From assembly GCF_014839805.1 (NCBI RefSeq), contig NC_051117.1, forward strand, positions 8,184,001 to 8,248,000: a DNA stretch of 64,000 nt. Direction: 5' to 3'. Of this stretch, positions 36,066 through 46,662 are shown one piece after another. Below the pieces are notes generated by a model that was not told where the DNA came from, searched no databases, and saw nothing but the letters and a program-made list of their open reading frames with translations. Made by a program: the position numbers and the translations under genes. Origin of the DNA: Manduca sexta. Taxonomy: Eukaryota > Arthropoda > Insecta > Lepidoptera > Sphingidae. Each line of letters begins with the position of its first letter. Positions within the stretch are counted from its first letter, which is position 1.

Positions 36066-36394
36066 ATTACCTCCTACATCGAAACGTACAAACTTTACTT
36101 TATAATATTAGTACACAGTGGAAATATAAATATTGTATCTGCACTACCTTTGTTTGAATGCCCACATTAGGTATTCTGTAGCGGATGTGTGTTTCCTTTC
36201 CTTGAATCTTGTCGTGGCATTGTAGTGACACCTTCGTTATTCTAATCAGACATTAGGACACCTTGTGGGATTTTTACATACGCTTCGCCGTAGGGACTTT
36301 TTTTTTTGGCTATCGAACCCAGTATTAAAAACCTGGGGAATCCTACGAATGGGGTATTGGAATTCCCCGGTTTAACGACTACAGGGCCCTGGAG
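36066..36394. other. Spacer, nothing assigned
   Basis: It may include the 5' part of the repeat that is clear from 36,395 onward. The 88-residue minus-strand frame at 36,242-36,508 follows that repeat and is not a host gene. Confidence 0.4.
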
Positions 36395-36660
36395 GAAAGT
36401 TGGAAGGGGATAGCTGGGAAGGAATTGTGGGCGAAGGATAAGGAAACCTCTTAGACTGAGACGAGGAGAGGAGTCCAGGAAATGTTCACGACTCCTTGTA
36501 GGTTTCAATGTGAATTAGCAACCATGAGGCACACACTTAACTATGTGCCTAGGGCCGTGACAAATGTCCCCTCGTCCATGGGCGTGTATTCGGTGTGGAG
36601 ACTGGAGACCGAGCGCACAATATTGCCTCGGGGGCTTGCTATAGGGATTGTCAGATGCAC
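36395..36660. repeat. Unassigned dispersed repeat, copy 2
   Basis: It shares with 26,905-27,235 the words CTACAGGGCCCTGGAGGAAA, GTGCCTAGGGCCGTGACAAA, CCCTCGTCCATGGG, ACCGAGCGCACAATATTGCC and TCGGGGGCTTGC. The two copies differ at roughly every fifth base by eye. Confidence 0.6.
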
Positions 36661-36819
36661 ACTTTCTACAATTAATCATTTACTAGGTCTGTTGTACCCT
36701 AGTCTGACAGGGTATATGCCCCTGTACTGTCTATTTCTTTCGCCGAACGTTGTGCAAATACTGTTGAGTTCTGATTTCTTTCGTTTACCCAAATGTAAGA
36801 CATTGAAACAAAGCTATTT

Positions 36820-36965
36820 TTCGGATTTATCACGGTTTTTCATATTATAATTCTTCCCGATGTTTCGAAGACTTTGTAGTCTTCATGGTCACGGAGAGGT
36901 ACTGAGGTATTATGCGTCCAAAAAGTCAGTTACATGATCTACCTACATTATACATTTTTTTATTT
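36820..36965 (+). repeat. GACGTTTCGAA...CATGGTCACGG repeat, copy 2
   Basis: ATTTATCACGGTTTTTCATA, CCGATGTTTCGAAGACTTTG, CTTCATGGTCACGGAGAGG and GATCTACCTACATTATAC match copies at 33,275 and 49,880. Confidence 0.6.
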
Positions 36966-38330
36966 TTTAGCTGACGACAGTCTCTGAAACGCCAGGAGAA
37001 ATTATAAAACCCGTGATAAAGTAGACATAAAAAACAGAATATATACTGAACATTATAAGGTTTTAAATTTATAATGTCTAAGAGAAGACTTTCTTACCAT
37101 ATCTTATATTCGAATCTGGCTAGAAGCGATATAAAATACAAAATAGAGAGTCTACACTGTTCGGTAGAAAGTTGCGTGTTTATACGCGAAATGTAGCCGC
37201 ATTTATCAATAAACAAACGAGTCGCGAAAACTTTCTACTAAATTGTTTTGGCAATAGTGATAAGTGACAAGTAATGTACCGGAGTGACGACGGGCGTAAC
37301 TCGCAGGATTTTAATATCTGCACGGCACAGTGACTCCACTGCCCCTAAGAAGAGGGATGATTATTCCTCGCCATTGGAACTCATGCTGGTCTCTTTGACA
37401 CTGGATATACACATACCAATCCTAGAACGCGACACATTAATACACTTTATATTGTGTCTTATTTATTTAGGTACAATTTTTTTTGAATATTTACCAAAAC
37501 ATTATCCAGAAAGATCCAAAACCTTTCATTAATATCAACGGTGTGTTTATTGTTATAGAAAAAAATTCACATACATTAGTTGCAAGTTGTATGTGTTAAC
37601 CGACATTGGCACCGCATCACCTCGTGACCTCTGCTAATTCCCGCCGGAGCCATGAATTGTAACGCGTGCTAAATATAAAACATGAAACCATAGGTTTAAA
37701 GCTATTAACGCTGTAGTGGCAGTATATTCTTTTTATGGTTACAGCAAATTAAAATATGGTTCACAGGCTCTTTAAAGAAAGCAAAGTAAACAATGTTAAC
37801 TAAAAGTTACCGAGTTTACAAATATGAGTTTTAAAAAAAAAGTGAATTATATTTACGCGAATATTCGACATTGAAATAAAATTACTTATCGAAAGTTTTT
37901 GCGATAACAAATACTTCTTAACCTAAATAACGGAGTATAAATAAAAATTTGTAGCAAAAGAATCCGTCAAGTAGTTTTATTTCAATAACTTGAATACAGA
38001 ATGTAATAATAAGTGTTAAGATATAAAGATGTCGACTTAATGCAGGATTCCTCAACAAAATTAACAAGCCAGAAAAACTGGGCAAATATCTTTAAATAAA
38101 ATTAACAGCGTTTCCACGAAGAAATGCAGTGACACAATTTCCAAATATCTTTCCTAATTCATCAGATTAAAATTCCACACGAATCCCGCTTTTCGTGCTC
38201 ACACGCCATGAAAAAATACTGTTTTTTATAGTTATACCGAAGGTTTTATAACAGATTTCAACAGTTAAAGCCAGTCATATTAGAAAGTTATTATTTATCA
38301 CTAGTGTCGTGCTATCGTCCGATCTCATCA
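36966..38330. other. No recognised feature
   Basis: AT-rich. The fragment at 37,850-37,890 (TTTACGCGAATATTCGACA) belongs to the upstream part of the CATGGTCACGG repeat. The 82-residue frame at 37,284-37,532 has no domain. Confidence 0.4.
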
Positions 38331-38545
38331 TCTACTAATATAGCTATAAAGCTATAAAGCTGGGGAGTTTGTTTATTTGAATGCGCTAATCTCAGGAACT
38401 ACTAAAGCGATTTTATTTTTTTACTAATTCGGAGCTACGTTAGTTCTAAATGCTGTAGACTACTTCTAAGTAAACAAAAGGCGGGTCTTTTACCCACGAA
38501 AAACTTTTCATGTTGGCAGAGCTACGGGCAAAAGCTATTAATTTA
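38331..38545 (+). mobile_element. 'TATACTAATAT...CGCTAATCTCAGGAACTACT' element copy
   Basis: CTACTAATATAGCTATAAAG, GTTTGTTTATTTGAATGCGC and TAATCTCAGGAACTACTAAA head the element, followed by a degenerate body with CTGTAGACTACTTC and a tail near GGCAGAGCTACGGGCAAAAG. The word AGCTATAA is duplicated at the start. Confidence 0.6.
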
Positions 38546-38744
38546 TAATGTTAATACTGTATATTGTGTGCCAAATATCATAAAAAAAGGTTTCTTTTTA
38601 CTTCTAAAAGTATAGTCAAATATTCACAGATTCTTATTTACAGTATTAGTAACATAAGACGAATCAAAATAAAGCACTAATTAGGTAAAATTGAGATTCT
38701 AAGCACTTATTGGTAAACCCGTGTTAACAATTCAATTTAGTTCG

Positions 38745-38935
38745 ATTTTTTTTATTGCTTTGAAAGACGAGGTGAGCGTAACGTTTGTCTGATGGTAAGC
38801 GATACGACCGCCCATAAACGGAAGAAAGACCATGCAACACCTTGAATTACAATTGTTTGTTATTTCACTACGCATGTCATCCACAGACATGAGATGTTAA
38901 GTCTTATATCTAGTTACACTAGCTACAATACGAAT
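38745..38935 (-). mobile_element. LINE 3' UTR and tail, reverse
   Basis: TTTTTTATTGCTTTGAAAGA, CTGATGGTAAGCGATACGAC, AACACCTTGAATTACAA and ACAGACATGAGATGTTAAGT are the reverse complement of the tail at 10,640-10,865. Confidence 0.7.
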
Positions 38936-39114
38936 TTTAAAAACACTGTTATATAACTGCCTTCTTTTCTTTACGCCATTAATTCCGAGTCCATGTGTGT
39001 CCGTACGTGGAATACATTTCAAGCATCGTGAGCGGCTGGTAACGACAATGTTCGCACACTTTTTCTTCTGTTTATAATAGATTTATAACTGTATTGTAAC
39101 AGTTTACATAATGT

Positions 39115-39337
39115 TGCGCATTGGTAGACTTCACATACCCTCATGATTCCTATAGAGAATTTTTTAAGTATGCAGGTTTTCTCACGATGTTTTCCTTCAC
39201 CGTTAAAGGGAGCCACAATTCAACACACATGATTTTACAAAAGTCAGAGATGGGCTTTTGGGTTTTGAACCTGCGGACATTAGTATTGGCAGTCCGTTCC
39301 ACAACCAATAAGGCTACCGCCGTTTTTATGCTCGTTT
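39115..39337 (-). mobile_element. SINE family A with tRNA-like head, reverse
   Basis: On the minus strand it begins AACGGCGGTAGCCTTATTGG (A-box region), then GCAGGTTCAAAACCC (B-box), ATCATGTGTGTTGAATTG, TTTAACGGTGAAGGAAAACA and TGAAGTCTACCAATGCGCAA. The 3' third (GAGGAGGCCCGTG part) is missing. Confidence 0.75.
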
Positions 39338-39591
39338 CATTAATCTGTTTAAAAAAGTGATACATACATATAAAACAATACTGCATTAAATAGCAGTTGA
39401 TATTAGTATCGTGAAAACATTTTCGCGTACAGCAAGCGTTGGCGCCAGCATTTGTGTCAGGGTTTGGTGTAAATCGGTAACAATGAATCAGGCCAGTTGG
39501 AAACGATACGGAAGGTTTTGTAAATATAACGAAAATAGCTGAAGAATATTTCTGAGTTATGTTTTTTGAATTTATCAAAATAAATATCGGA

Positions 39592-39852
39592 CTGCCTCGG
39601 TGGCGTAGTTGTATTGCATGTCCGGTACAATAGCGCTCTGAGGTCCTGGGTTCGAATCCCGGGTCGGGCAAAGTGATATTTGGGTTTTTCTACTCAGTAT
39701 CAGCCCGGAGTCTGGAATTTGTGCCCGATATGGCGATAGGCTCGCCCCCTATCACATCATGGGACGGAACATACTTGGCGAAAAGTGCGTGCCCTAGTTG
39801 CGCCTCTGCATACCCCTTCGGGGATAAATGCGTGATGTTATGTATATGTATG
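39592..39852 (+). mobile_element. SINE family B (tRNA-derived), intact with 11-bp TSD
   Basis: The head carries TGGCGTAGTTGTATTGC (A box) and GGGTTCGAATCCCGGGTCGG (B box). The body has CAGTATCAGCCCGGAGTCTG, GATAGGCTCGCCCCCTATCA and CCTTCGGGGATAAATGCGTG. TAAATATCGGA flanks it directly on both sides (39,581-39,591 and 39,853-39,863). An exact 11-bp duplication shows target-primed insertion and suggests a fairly recent event. Confidence 0.88.
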
Positions 39853-39863
39853 TAAATATCGGA

Positions 39864-40229
39864 AATCAACTTTGAGAAGTTGGTGGTGAATTGTTTTTTG
39901 GAGTTTAGATGTAAATATATATGGATCAGAATAGAAATTATGTATTCTATTATCAGTATTGTATTTTGGTTTGGTGTTGATTGTTGCCTATAATATCCGG
40001 ACAGCACGAAACGCAATAAGTAAGATTTGAATTATAGAATCCTTCTTATAAATTGTAAAGACTGAAATACCCAGGGCATGATCTGTTAAGATATAAGAAA
40101 TTTTGTTCCAATGTTGATACAATTGATTTTTAAAACACCGGAATTATTAACACCCATCCGAACTTCTATTCTTTACATAGTCTTCTCTTCCCTTTCAACA
40201 TTGTCATAGTTTATACACGTAGTGCTATG
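39864..40229. other. No recognised feature
   Basis: AT-rich spacer between the SINE and the next MITE. Nothing was recognised. Confidence 0.45.
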
Positions 40230-40742
40230 GGCGCCGGGAGGGGGGTAAGTAGGTGCACGTACACCCCCCTGTCCAGTAATAAACCACAAAAAATATAAGT
40301 CACTGAATAAATCCGCAACAATGAGTCTATCGACTACAGAAGTTTTTTTTTATGATAAAGCTTTTTTAAAAACTTGCGCCATTTTATTTGATCAATATGT
40401 AGCAGACCCGACTGACGTTGGCCTGTCTTAACTATATATGCACGCGCGCATTCTGTCGATCGCTGACAGTTATTTCAAACCACTGACGGTTATGTAAAAT
40501 TAATATTGTCGTTAAGTTTTTTTAAATTTTCTGATTTTCTGGCAATTTTTTTATTTTTTTGTTTCATAAGAACCTTTTCCTGACAATAACAAACAACAAC
40601 AAAAAAAAAATGATATCAGTCCAGCCGTTCACGCGTGATGGCGTGACCAAGGGAAATAGGGATTCATTTTTATTTATATAGATAGTACGTAGATCTAGAT
40701 GCACCTCCCTAAAACTAATCTTGGCGGCGCCCATGCGCAGTG
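40230..40742. mobile_element. GGGCGCC MITE, copy 2, with an internal retrotransposon tail
   Basis: It begins GGGCGCCGGGAGGGGGGTA and ends TCTTGGCGGCGCCCATGCGC. The outer parts match 22,709-22,953. AGTGCTAT lies directly on both sides (40,222-40,229 and 40,743-40,750), a candidate 8-bp TSD. Between about 40,381 and 40,689 an insertion carries CCAGCCGTTCACGCGTGATG, ATAGGGATTC and TATATAGATAG, which look like an RTE-type LINE 3' end. Confidence 0.65.
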
Positions 40743-40750
40743 CTATCCCA

Positions 40751-41364
40751 GGGTTTACTGTAACAGTTAGTCATTAAACAACGTCTAGTTTAAAATTAGT
40801 GTCATGATGCAACTTCCTGATAGGACAGCGGATGCGTGAAACCCAGTTGGCTCGCAGGTAACCCAGAGACGAATCTAGGATTGGGGACGTTACCCCCGTG
40901 GCAAGATAAGAAAAATAATAGCTCATAGTTGTTACTTATTTGATTCTAAAAATCATAACAAATAAGTGCTACTAGGTTATGGTTTCTCGTCTTGCTTATT
41001 CTATTTGCAAAGACTTGTAAAGATTTTATAACCATCTTGTCTTGCCCTATGAAATTTGTGTTGGAACAACACATTATTAAACCTCTTTTGTTTTATATCG
41101 TTGAGGCCAAACGTAATTCGCGCACAAATCAAAAAGGAGCAAGCATGCCACCTAAGGCAGTATTGGCACCAGTCAATACAGCCTATAAAACTCCCATGAA
41201 ACATCATAGATCCGGCTCTGTAACCACCTGAAACATACTAATAATAACTGCAAACGTCACTTCGGGGAATACTCGATTCGACTTGGCACACTCGGAGTTT
41301 AGTCGGTAATGATTGAGGCCGCGTGAAGGGTGCTGGCCGCTGGGTGTACTATAGGTCAGATTCG
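40751..41364. other. No recognised feature
   Basis: The opposing short frames at about 41,000-41,230 have no domain. No repeat match was seen. Confidence 0.4.
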
Positions 41365-41620
41365 TCATAGCTGGTGGTAGGATATATTTTATATCCCCTT
41401 GGATAGCGACCACCGTACACAAGTTGTTAAAACCCGCTATAGTGACCTATGTAAGTGTGTCGCGTTCCGAGATTAGCCTGTGTGTATATTCGGTTCCAAC
41501 AGGCCTGAATCTGTTAACTGTCGAGAGACAATCATCTCTCGTCAGTAGAGATTCTATCGGAACCCACTCCAGCTACCACCGGGTGCTATGGGTCACTTTG
41601 TTGTACCCGTATTAAAAAAT
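41365..41620 (+). repeat. 'TGGTGGTAGGATAT' family, forward copy
   Basis: AGCTGGTGGTAGGATATATT, GATAGCGACCACCGTACACA, GTGTGTCGCGTTCCGAGAT and CTGTCGAGAGACAATCATCT, then CCACTCCAGCTACCACCGGG. It is nearly full length. Confidence 0.78.
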
Positions 41621-41819
41621 TGATGTTGCTGGCTACCGCGAAGACCTTTCCCCTAATAGTCCAACTTGCCAGGATAATAGGTTGCTTATCTTATAGAAAC
41701 CCTGGACTTTGTGTATCAAATTGCCATCCAAAACCACCCAGAAGTTTATGCATTTATCTATCATCAAAATATTTGCTCAAACTTTCGTATTTCTTAATAG
41801 TAGCGTTACTTATCTACAC

Positions 41820-42010
41820 ATATTATAAAACAAAGTCCCATTTTCTGTCTGTCTGTATGTTATCGATTTTCTCAAATTCTACCGAACGGATTTTTATGAA
41901 AATTTATATGAAGATAGTTTAAGACTTTGGGAAGGTTATAGACTACTTTCTATCCCGGACATATATATAGCGGGACTTTTATCCCGGAAAACTTCTTCAC
42001 GCGGACAAAG
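41820..42010 (+). mobile_element. 'GCGGCTTCG' tail family, forward copy
   Basis: TATTATAAAACAAAGTCCCA, TTCTGTCTGTCTGTATGTTA, TCGATTTTCTCAAATTCTAC, GACTTTTATCCCGGAAAACT and ACGCGGACAAAGACGCG. It is the inverse of the copies at 5,700 and 47,767. Confidence 0.7.
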
Positions 42011-42017
42011 ACGCGAA

Positions 42018-42275
42018 CAAAAGCTAACAATATTATAAATGCAAAAGTTTTTAAAGTATTCGCATGTTAGAAGTGAACACAGGAACAGCTAAACGGATTT
42101 TGATGAAATTTGCACACGAGTAGACCATGTCCTAGATTAACACATAGACTACTTTTTATCCCTGTAATTTGTTCACATGAGAAATAATGGATTCTTTATA
42201 TAGATGGCGCTGAAGTCGTAGTGTTTTAGGGACTTTAGTAACGGGAAACTCTATCCACGCGAATGCAGCTGCGGG
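42018..42275 (+). mobile_element. Related TATTATAAA...ATCCCTG element, adjacent copy
   Basis: It starts AACAATATTATAAATGC, then AACGGATTTTGATGAAATTT, ACTACTTTTTATCCCTG, TAGATGGCGCTGAAG and ends ATCCACGCGAATGCAGCTGC. It directly follows the previous element, suggesting that one inserted into the (TATTATAAA) end of the other. Confidence 0.6.
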
Positions 42276-42339
42276 CCCCACTTAGTGTATAATATACGCT
42301 TCACAGGTTGCAAGTTGTCTTGAGGTCATAAGGCAAAGT

Positions 42340-42475
42340 TCGAGATTCATCATCATCATCATCAGCCACATAAAGTCCACTGCTGAAAATAGGCGAGATA
42401 TAAGATTTCGAGACAGACCTGTCGAAAGCGGCCTACAGCGTGTTCCTGTGACTTTATCACGTCGTCTGACGTTAA
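42340..42475 (-). mobile_element. LINE 3' end with (CAT)n tail, reverse
   Basis: A CATCATCATCATCATCAGCC tail is followed by AAAGTCCACTGCTGAAAATA and AGCGGCCTACAGCGTGTTCC, the reverse of an ORF2 C-terminus like that at 28,815. It is 5'-truncated and decayed. Confidence 0.7.
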
Positions 42476-43129
42476 AGAATAGCTTTATAAAATACTCAGA
42501 GTCGGAAACAATTGAAGGCGTCATTCCATCTTAATCTATATCAAAAACCGAATACCTTTTGAAGTAAATCTGTATAAAATTCCAAAAATCTCTTTGTTTT
42601 GTATACAATATTAATATTCAATCGTTTTATAGTTCGGACGCATAGCCGAAAATATAACGTTCTGAGAATTTTAATCAGCTCATAAATAGTTATCTAAATA
42701 GGCATCAACGGACGGGCGTGCAAAACAAGTTTACAGAATAATTTTAATTTTAAGAATGTATTTTTATTAGTAACAAAATAAAGCTTATCACTGCTATTTA
42801 TGAGGATTTTTTATTCTACACAAATTAAATTTAGTTCAGATGTTAAAGATATTGATATTGTTAATTTATTAAAAAAAAAACTTAAAAATCCTTTCACAAA
42901 TAAATGTTTCTTGATGAAATCCTGGACAGATAAAGTACGTATAAGTATTAGAATTTGGTTTAGATTATCTTATTTAAAACCTGAGATACTTATTATAAGT
43001 AAAATGTAGCGAACTTACTTTGGCATCTATTGTTAAACATCTGCCTACATTTACAAATAAACAATTTTGATTGAAACTGGCTTGCGATTTAACAGTCAGC
43101 GGTGATGTGATCCCGAATTTAAAATCGCA
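42476..43129. other. No recognised feature
   Basis: AT-rich. The 69-residue frame at 42,800-43,009 is low-complexity and unconvincing. Confidence 0.4.
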
Positions 43130-43215
43130 TCGACCGGGAAGGGGTCATCATTTCTCGTCGACACACATTGGACCCTACTCTATTTACTCTCTGATGTTTG
43201 TGGCCACTGCCATGC
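43130..43215 (+). repeat. 'TGGTGGTAGGATAT' family, 3' fragment
   Basis: GGGTCATCATTTCTCGTCGA, CACATTGGACCCTACTC and GCCATGCACGAATAAAAAAA correspond to the 3' end of the copies at 57,308 and 59,754. Confidence 0.55.
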
Positions 43216-45437
43216 ACGAATAAAAAAATAGCAAGTTAGATCTGTTCCCAGTTAAAATTTATTTTATCCACAATGTAAATAAATGATCGAAGATAAAATT
43301 TGGTATTTCTGTTGAAGCAGTAATTATATTTTGCTCCAGGAAACGCCTTGAGATTCAAAAGTAATATAGCATCTGAATGAATACCGCAATTGTATGGAAG
43401 CCTTTCATGTCAAAAGTTTGGATATAACGTGACGGTTATATGCCGTTATCATCATGTCATTTCTCTCTGTAATATATTGTACATTTTATACTTATTTAAA
43501 GTATCTTAATATCATTAATATTAACGGAATAATTCATACCAATATTGATGAATTTTGGTAAACTTGAACTGAAAGAATGAATAAATATATTACGTAGTTT
43601 TTAAATAGTCGCAAACCGAATTCCATGAAAACGAAGCCACGTTCAAAACCTATCAACCAACCTGTTTTGTGTATGCAGTTTTGAACATGAGGCGATCATG
43701 CGGTGTTATTCAAATTTTTCACCAGACGACCTTGTTCTGTAAATTAGCTATTACTATACACGGTGATGTAATTCTATTAAAAACAATAAAAACACGCTAT
43801 CTGCTGTTAAATTAATGTGCTGGTGTTCAGTTCAATTATGATGAAGTAGTGACCTTGATAGAAAGTTTGTCAGCTGTTTCCGAAGTAAATGGAATTGTAC
43901 GAGATTAGATTTTTGCCTAAGGATCTAGTAAGCTATCTGCCTTATACAGCTTTCCAATAAACAATCTTAATCTTAATCTACAATCCGATTCTGAGAATGA
44001 ACCAAAAATAACTCATTTGTAAGCACGTCAAAAGAAACTTTATTGTGATTGGTTTATTTTTAAGATAGATCGGAAAAAGCGATTGGGATCTTTTATTGAA
44101 AATGGCGGGTAGTCACTTATCTTAATGATATTGAGTTCGATTATAAATAGTTAAAGTCTATACACCGTTACTTATCTTCCTAACTAATTAATAAACTATG
44201 GTGTAGGTTATTGCATGAGTTTCTTAATGTTATATATAATAAATAAATATCTCACTGCGTTCATATCTATAGTCTAATAGTTTTGAACAGCCATTGTAGA
44301 GTCAGCTGTAAACTAGCTATAAATTAAGAAGAAGCCCGTTCGATTCTCACTCCAAGACGAACGATCATGTCCTCTGTAAAAATTTGTTTATCTGTCATCT
44401 ATCTTATTATGGAACCAATATCACACACAAATATACTCGATCAGCTGTAAATCAAAACAGCGCCATCTCGCCTCTTAATAAGGTTTAAACTAGGAAACCG
44501 GTGAAGTTTTTAACAGCTATTTAAGCAATTCTTAACCACCTCTTAACGCTAAAACAAAGACCTATTAATTTTTAAGATGTGTTTTCTTAGTGTGCTATCA
44601 AACCATATAAGAAGATTTATTTAAATATAGGGAAATTCACTACAGATATAGCCAATTCAAAATTTATAAAAGATCATCAGTCCCAGTTCAAATCCAGTTA
44701 AAGTCTGATATTACTAGACTCCAAAACTCATTCAACAATTCATTTTTTCACTTGCAATATTCCATTGTTACTACAATCAAAGGCAGTTACAGTCATTTAG
44801 TAGTTAGCCAGCACGTGTAGTTATGTAGTAATCATTGCATTGTAGTCGGTATCTCGAAGGTTAGCAACGTTGTTTACCCATTTATTAACACTCATTCATA
44901 AAATTACTGAGTCTCCTTGAATACCTGTGTAGGTGACGAGATAGAAATATTCGTATACTACGTGTTAGACGGAGAGGGGAGATGGTGGGTGTTAGACTAT
45001 TTTTGCTTTTGAATCACTCCCATAGCAACTAGTGAATATGACATGTAGACGCGTGAGATGACTAAAAAGTGTAGCTGAGTTATTTTGGTTCATAAATAAA
45101 CATTTGACGAAGTTTGGAATCGATATGCTGATAAAACATCGATTAATTTTAGTATCGATGAAAAATAAAAGCTATAAAATTTAGTCTATGAATTTTATCG
45201 TTATTCCAAATTCAAATGAATACTAAGTAGAATAGAGCATACTTTTTGTGTTCAAAGTTTAATGTTTTCCTGTTTTCGTTTGTAAAAAATCTATTTCGGT
45301 TAACCTTCGAGTATTCGGTCTGGTATTTGAATGTTAGTGTTACGTAGAATGCAGACGGGAAAATATTTTCGATAATGCATTAGCGCTTCTCTCTTCCTAA
45401 TCTGAAATGTATACTTGTAGTTTTTAACATTAGAATG
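43216..45437. other. About 2.2 kb without recognised features
   Basis: AT-rich. A CAATCTTAATCTTAATC run near 43,960-43,980 looks like a short LINE tail. CAGCGCCATCTCGCC at about 44,459 is another AGCGCC-type word. No exon was recognised. Confidence 0.4.
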
Positions 45438-45445
45438 TTTCATAC

Positions 45446-45791
45446 CAGTGGCGAAAGGTTATATAAACTGATTCCTGTCGTCTTCCATTTCATAATTTAT
45501 GTAAAATGTAATCATAAGAATGATTTAGGCAAGCGACGAGAAGGGTGTAATCCGAAGCGCTGGTCCAAGGCCGCCAACTCCCTAAATACGCCAATGAGCG
45601 TAGTGGTGAACCAAGCCGAAAATCGCGCCTCGTGGAGAAGACTGCTGAATGACCTTGGGATCACGGTCCTCAGTAATGAGGGACCGGCTGAAGAGGCAGA
45701 GATTAGAACGATTTGCAAACCGCATTTATGCATATTAGAACCTATAAGTTGCGTTGGGTTTCCTTTCGGAAAAGTTAGTCCTTCGCCACTG
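45446..45791. mobile_element. hAT-type element with 8-bp TSD and an internal LINE-like ORF piece
   Basis: The ends CAGTGGCGAAAGG and CCTTCGCCACTG are inverted. The flanks TTTCATAC (45,438-45,445) and GTTCATAC (45,792-45,799) agree at 7 of 8, the hAT duplication length. Inside, a plus-strand frame reads KRREGCNPKRWSKAANSLN, AENRASWRRLLNDLGI and so on. This resembles the C-terminal tail of non-LTR retrotransposon ORF2 (NPKRW and a W-R-R segment). Its far right part (GGGTTTCCTTTCGGAAAA) is shared with 28,037-28,193. It looks like a hAT MITE that carries or captured a LINE fragment. Confidence 0.75.
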
Positions 45792-45889
45792 GTTCATACA
45801 TAAACAAAGATAAAATTTATATCATGTTGAAAAGCCTCTCATGTTGAGAGTCCTTATCGAAATATAAGATTCTAATTCCATAAATTATA

Positions 45890-46184
45890 GATGTTAACTC
45901 GTGTTGGGGTTAGATCGAGTCAACTCAAGTTGAATTCTCTTTAACTCAAGTAAATACTTACCTTATTTATGTTACGAAGATTAATCTTAAAGACATAAAT
46001 GCATGATGAATAAATAAATTCCTTTTTTATTTAAATTCACCTGGTGAGTCATTACATTTGTATAAATAACCCAAAACAAATCATTACTCAGTTTCATTTT
46101 ACCCAGTTAACTCGAGTTGTACTCGAGTTACGTGAATTTCAACTCGAGTTAGTTCGAGTTGTGTTTATCCCGAGTTGGCACATC
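45890..46184. mobile_element. Long-TIR MITE rich in ACTCGAGTT words
   Basis: The left arm from GATGTTAACTCGTGTTGG and the reversed right arm GATGTGCCAACTCGGG align over about 70 bp. Both contain AACTC[AG]AGTTGAA and TAACTC[AG]AGTA. Repeated CTCGAGTT words (XhoI-like) line the right arm. It has no coding capacity. Confidence 0.65.
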
Positions 46185-46205
46185 ACTACCATAAATATAA
46201 GACTT

Positions 46206-46315
46206 CATCATCATCATCATCATCATCAGCCTATATCTTTGTCCACTGCTGGACATAGGCCTCCTCCAATATGCGCCATTTTACCCTGTCTTCGGCCCGT
46301 CGCATCCAGTTCTAT
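46206..46315 (-). mobile_element. Short LINE insertion with a perfect 12-bp TSD
   Basis: A 110-bp 5'-truncated LINE tail, (CAT)n then CAGCCTATATCTTTGTCCAC and TGGACATAGGCCTCCTCCAA, is flanked by AATATAAGACTT at 46,194-46,205 and 46,316-46,327. The exact 12-bp duplication shows a recent target-primed insertion on the minus strand. Confidence 0.88.
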
Positions 46316-46662
46316 AATATAAGACTTGGTATAATCTAAATAGAATCCTTTTAAGATCAATATTCAAATGCGTAATGCAGTTCGTATAAACGATATTTTA
46401 GGACCCACCGATGACAGCATCCGATGACTCGCTCGCAGATCGTTGATATAAATTTATTAACAAACTGGTTTCTGCGGCTAGATGTCATATTCATTAGCAA
46501 GGATTTTATGTGCATGAATAAAGTAGACAAAGGCATCCTTCTTTGTTATATACGGCTTTTATTTGCTTAGTTTTTGCGGTATTACATTCTTTCATACGTT
46601 ATTCATATTACGTAATTTTTAAATCTTCAATTTGGACTGTCATCAATCATCATGATTCACAC

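Noticed and set aside
36482..36850. 122-residue plus-strand frame
   Set aside because: It runs through the dispersed repeat shared with 26,905, whose other copy does not keep the frame.
39592..39670. Possible tRNA gene (GGGTTCGAATCCCGGG)
   Set aside because: The A and B boxes belong to a SINE head with a long body and target duplication, and there is no complete cloverleaf acceptor stem.
39150..39671. 173-residue minus-strand frame
   Set aside because: It spans two separate SINEs (39,115-39,337 and the start of 39,592), so it is a chance fusion of repeat sequence.
42345..42410. TTCGAGA direct repeats as a target duplication of the LINE tail
   Set aside because: LINE-like sequence continues past the right repeat to about 42,475, so the repeats do not bound the insertion.
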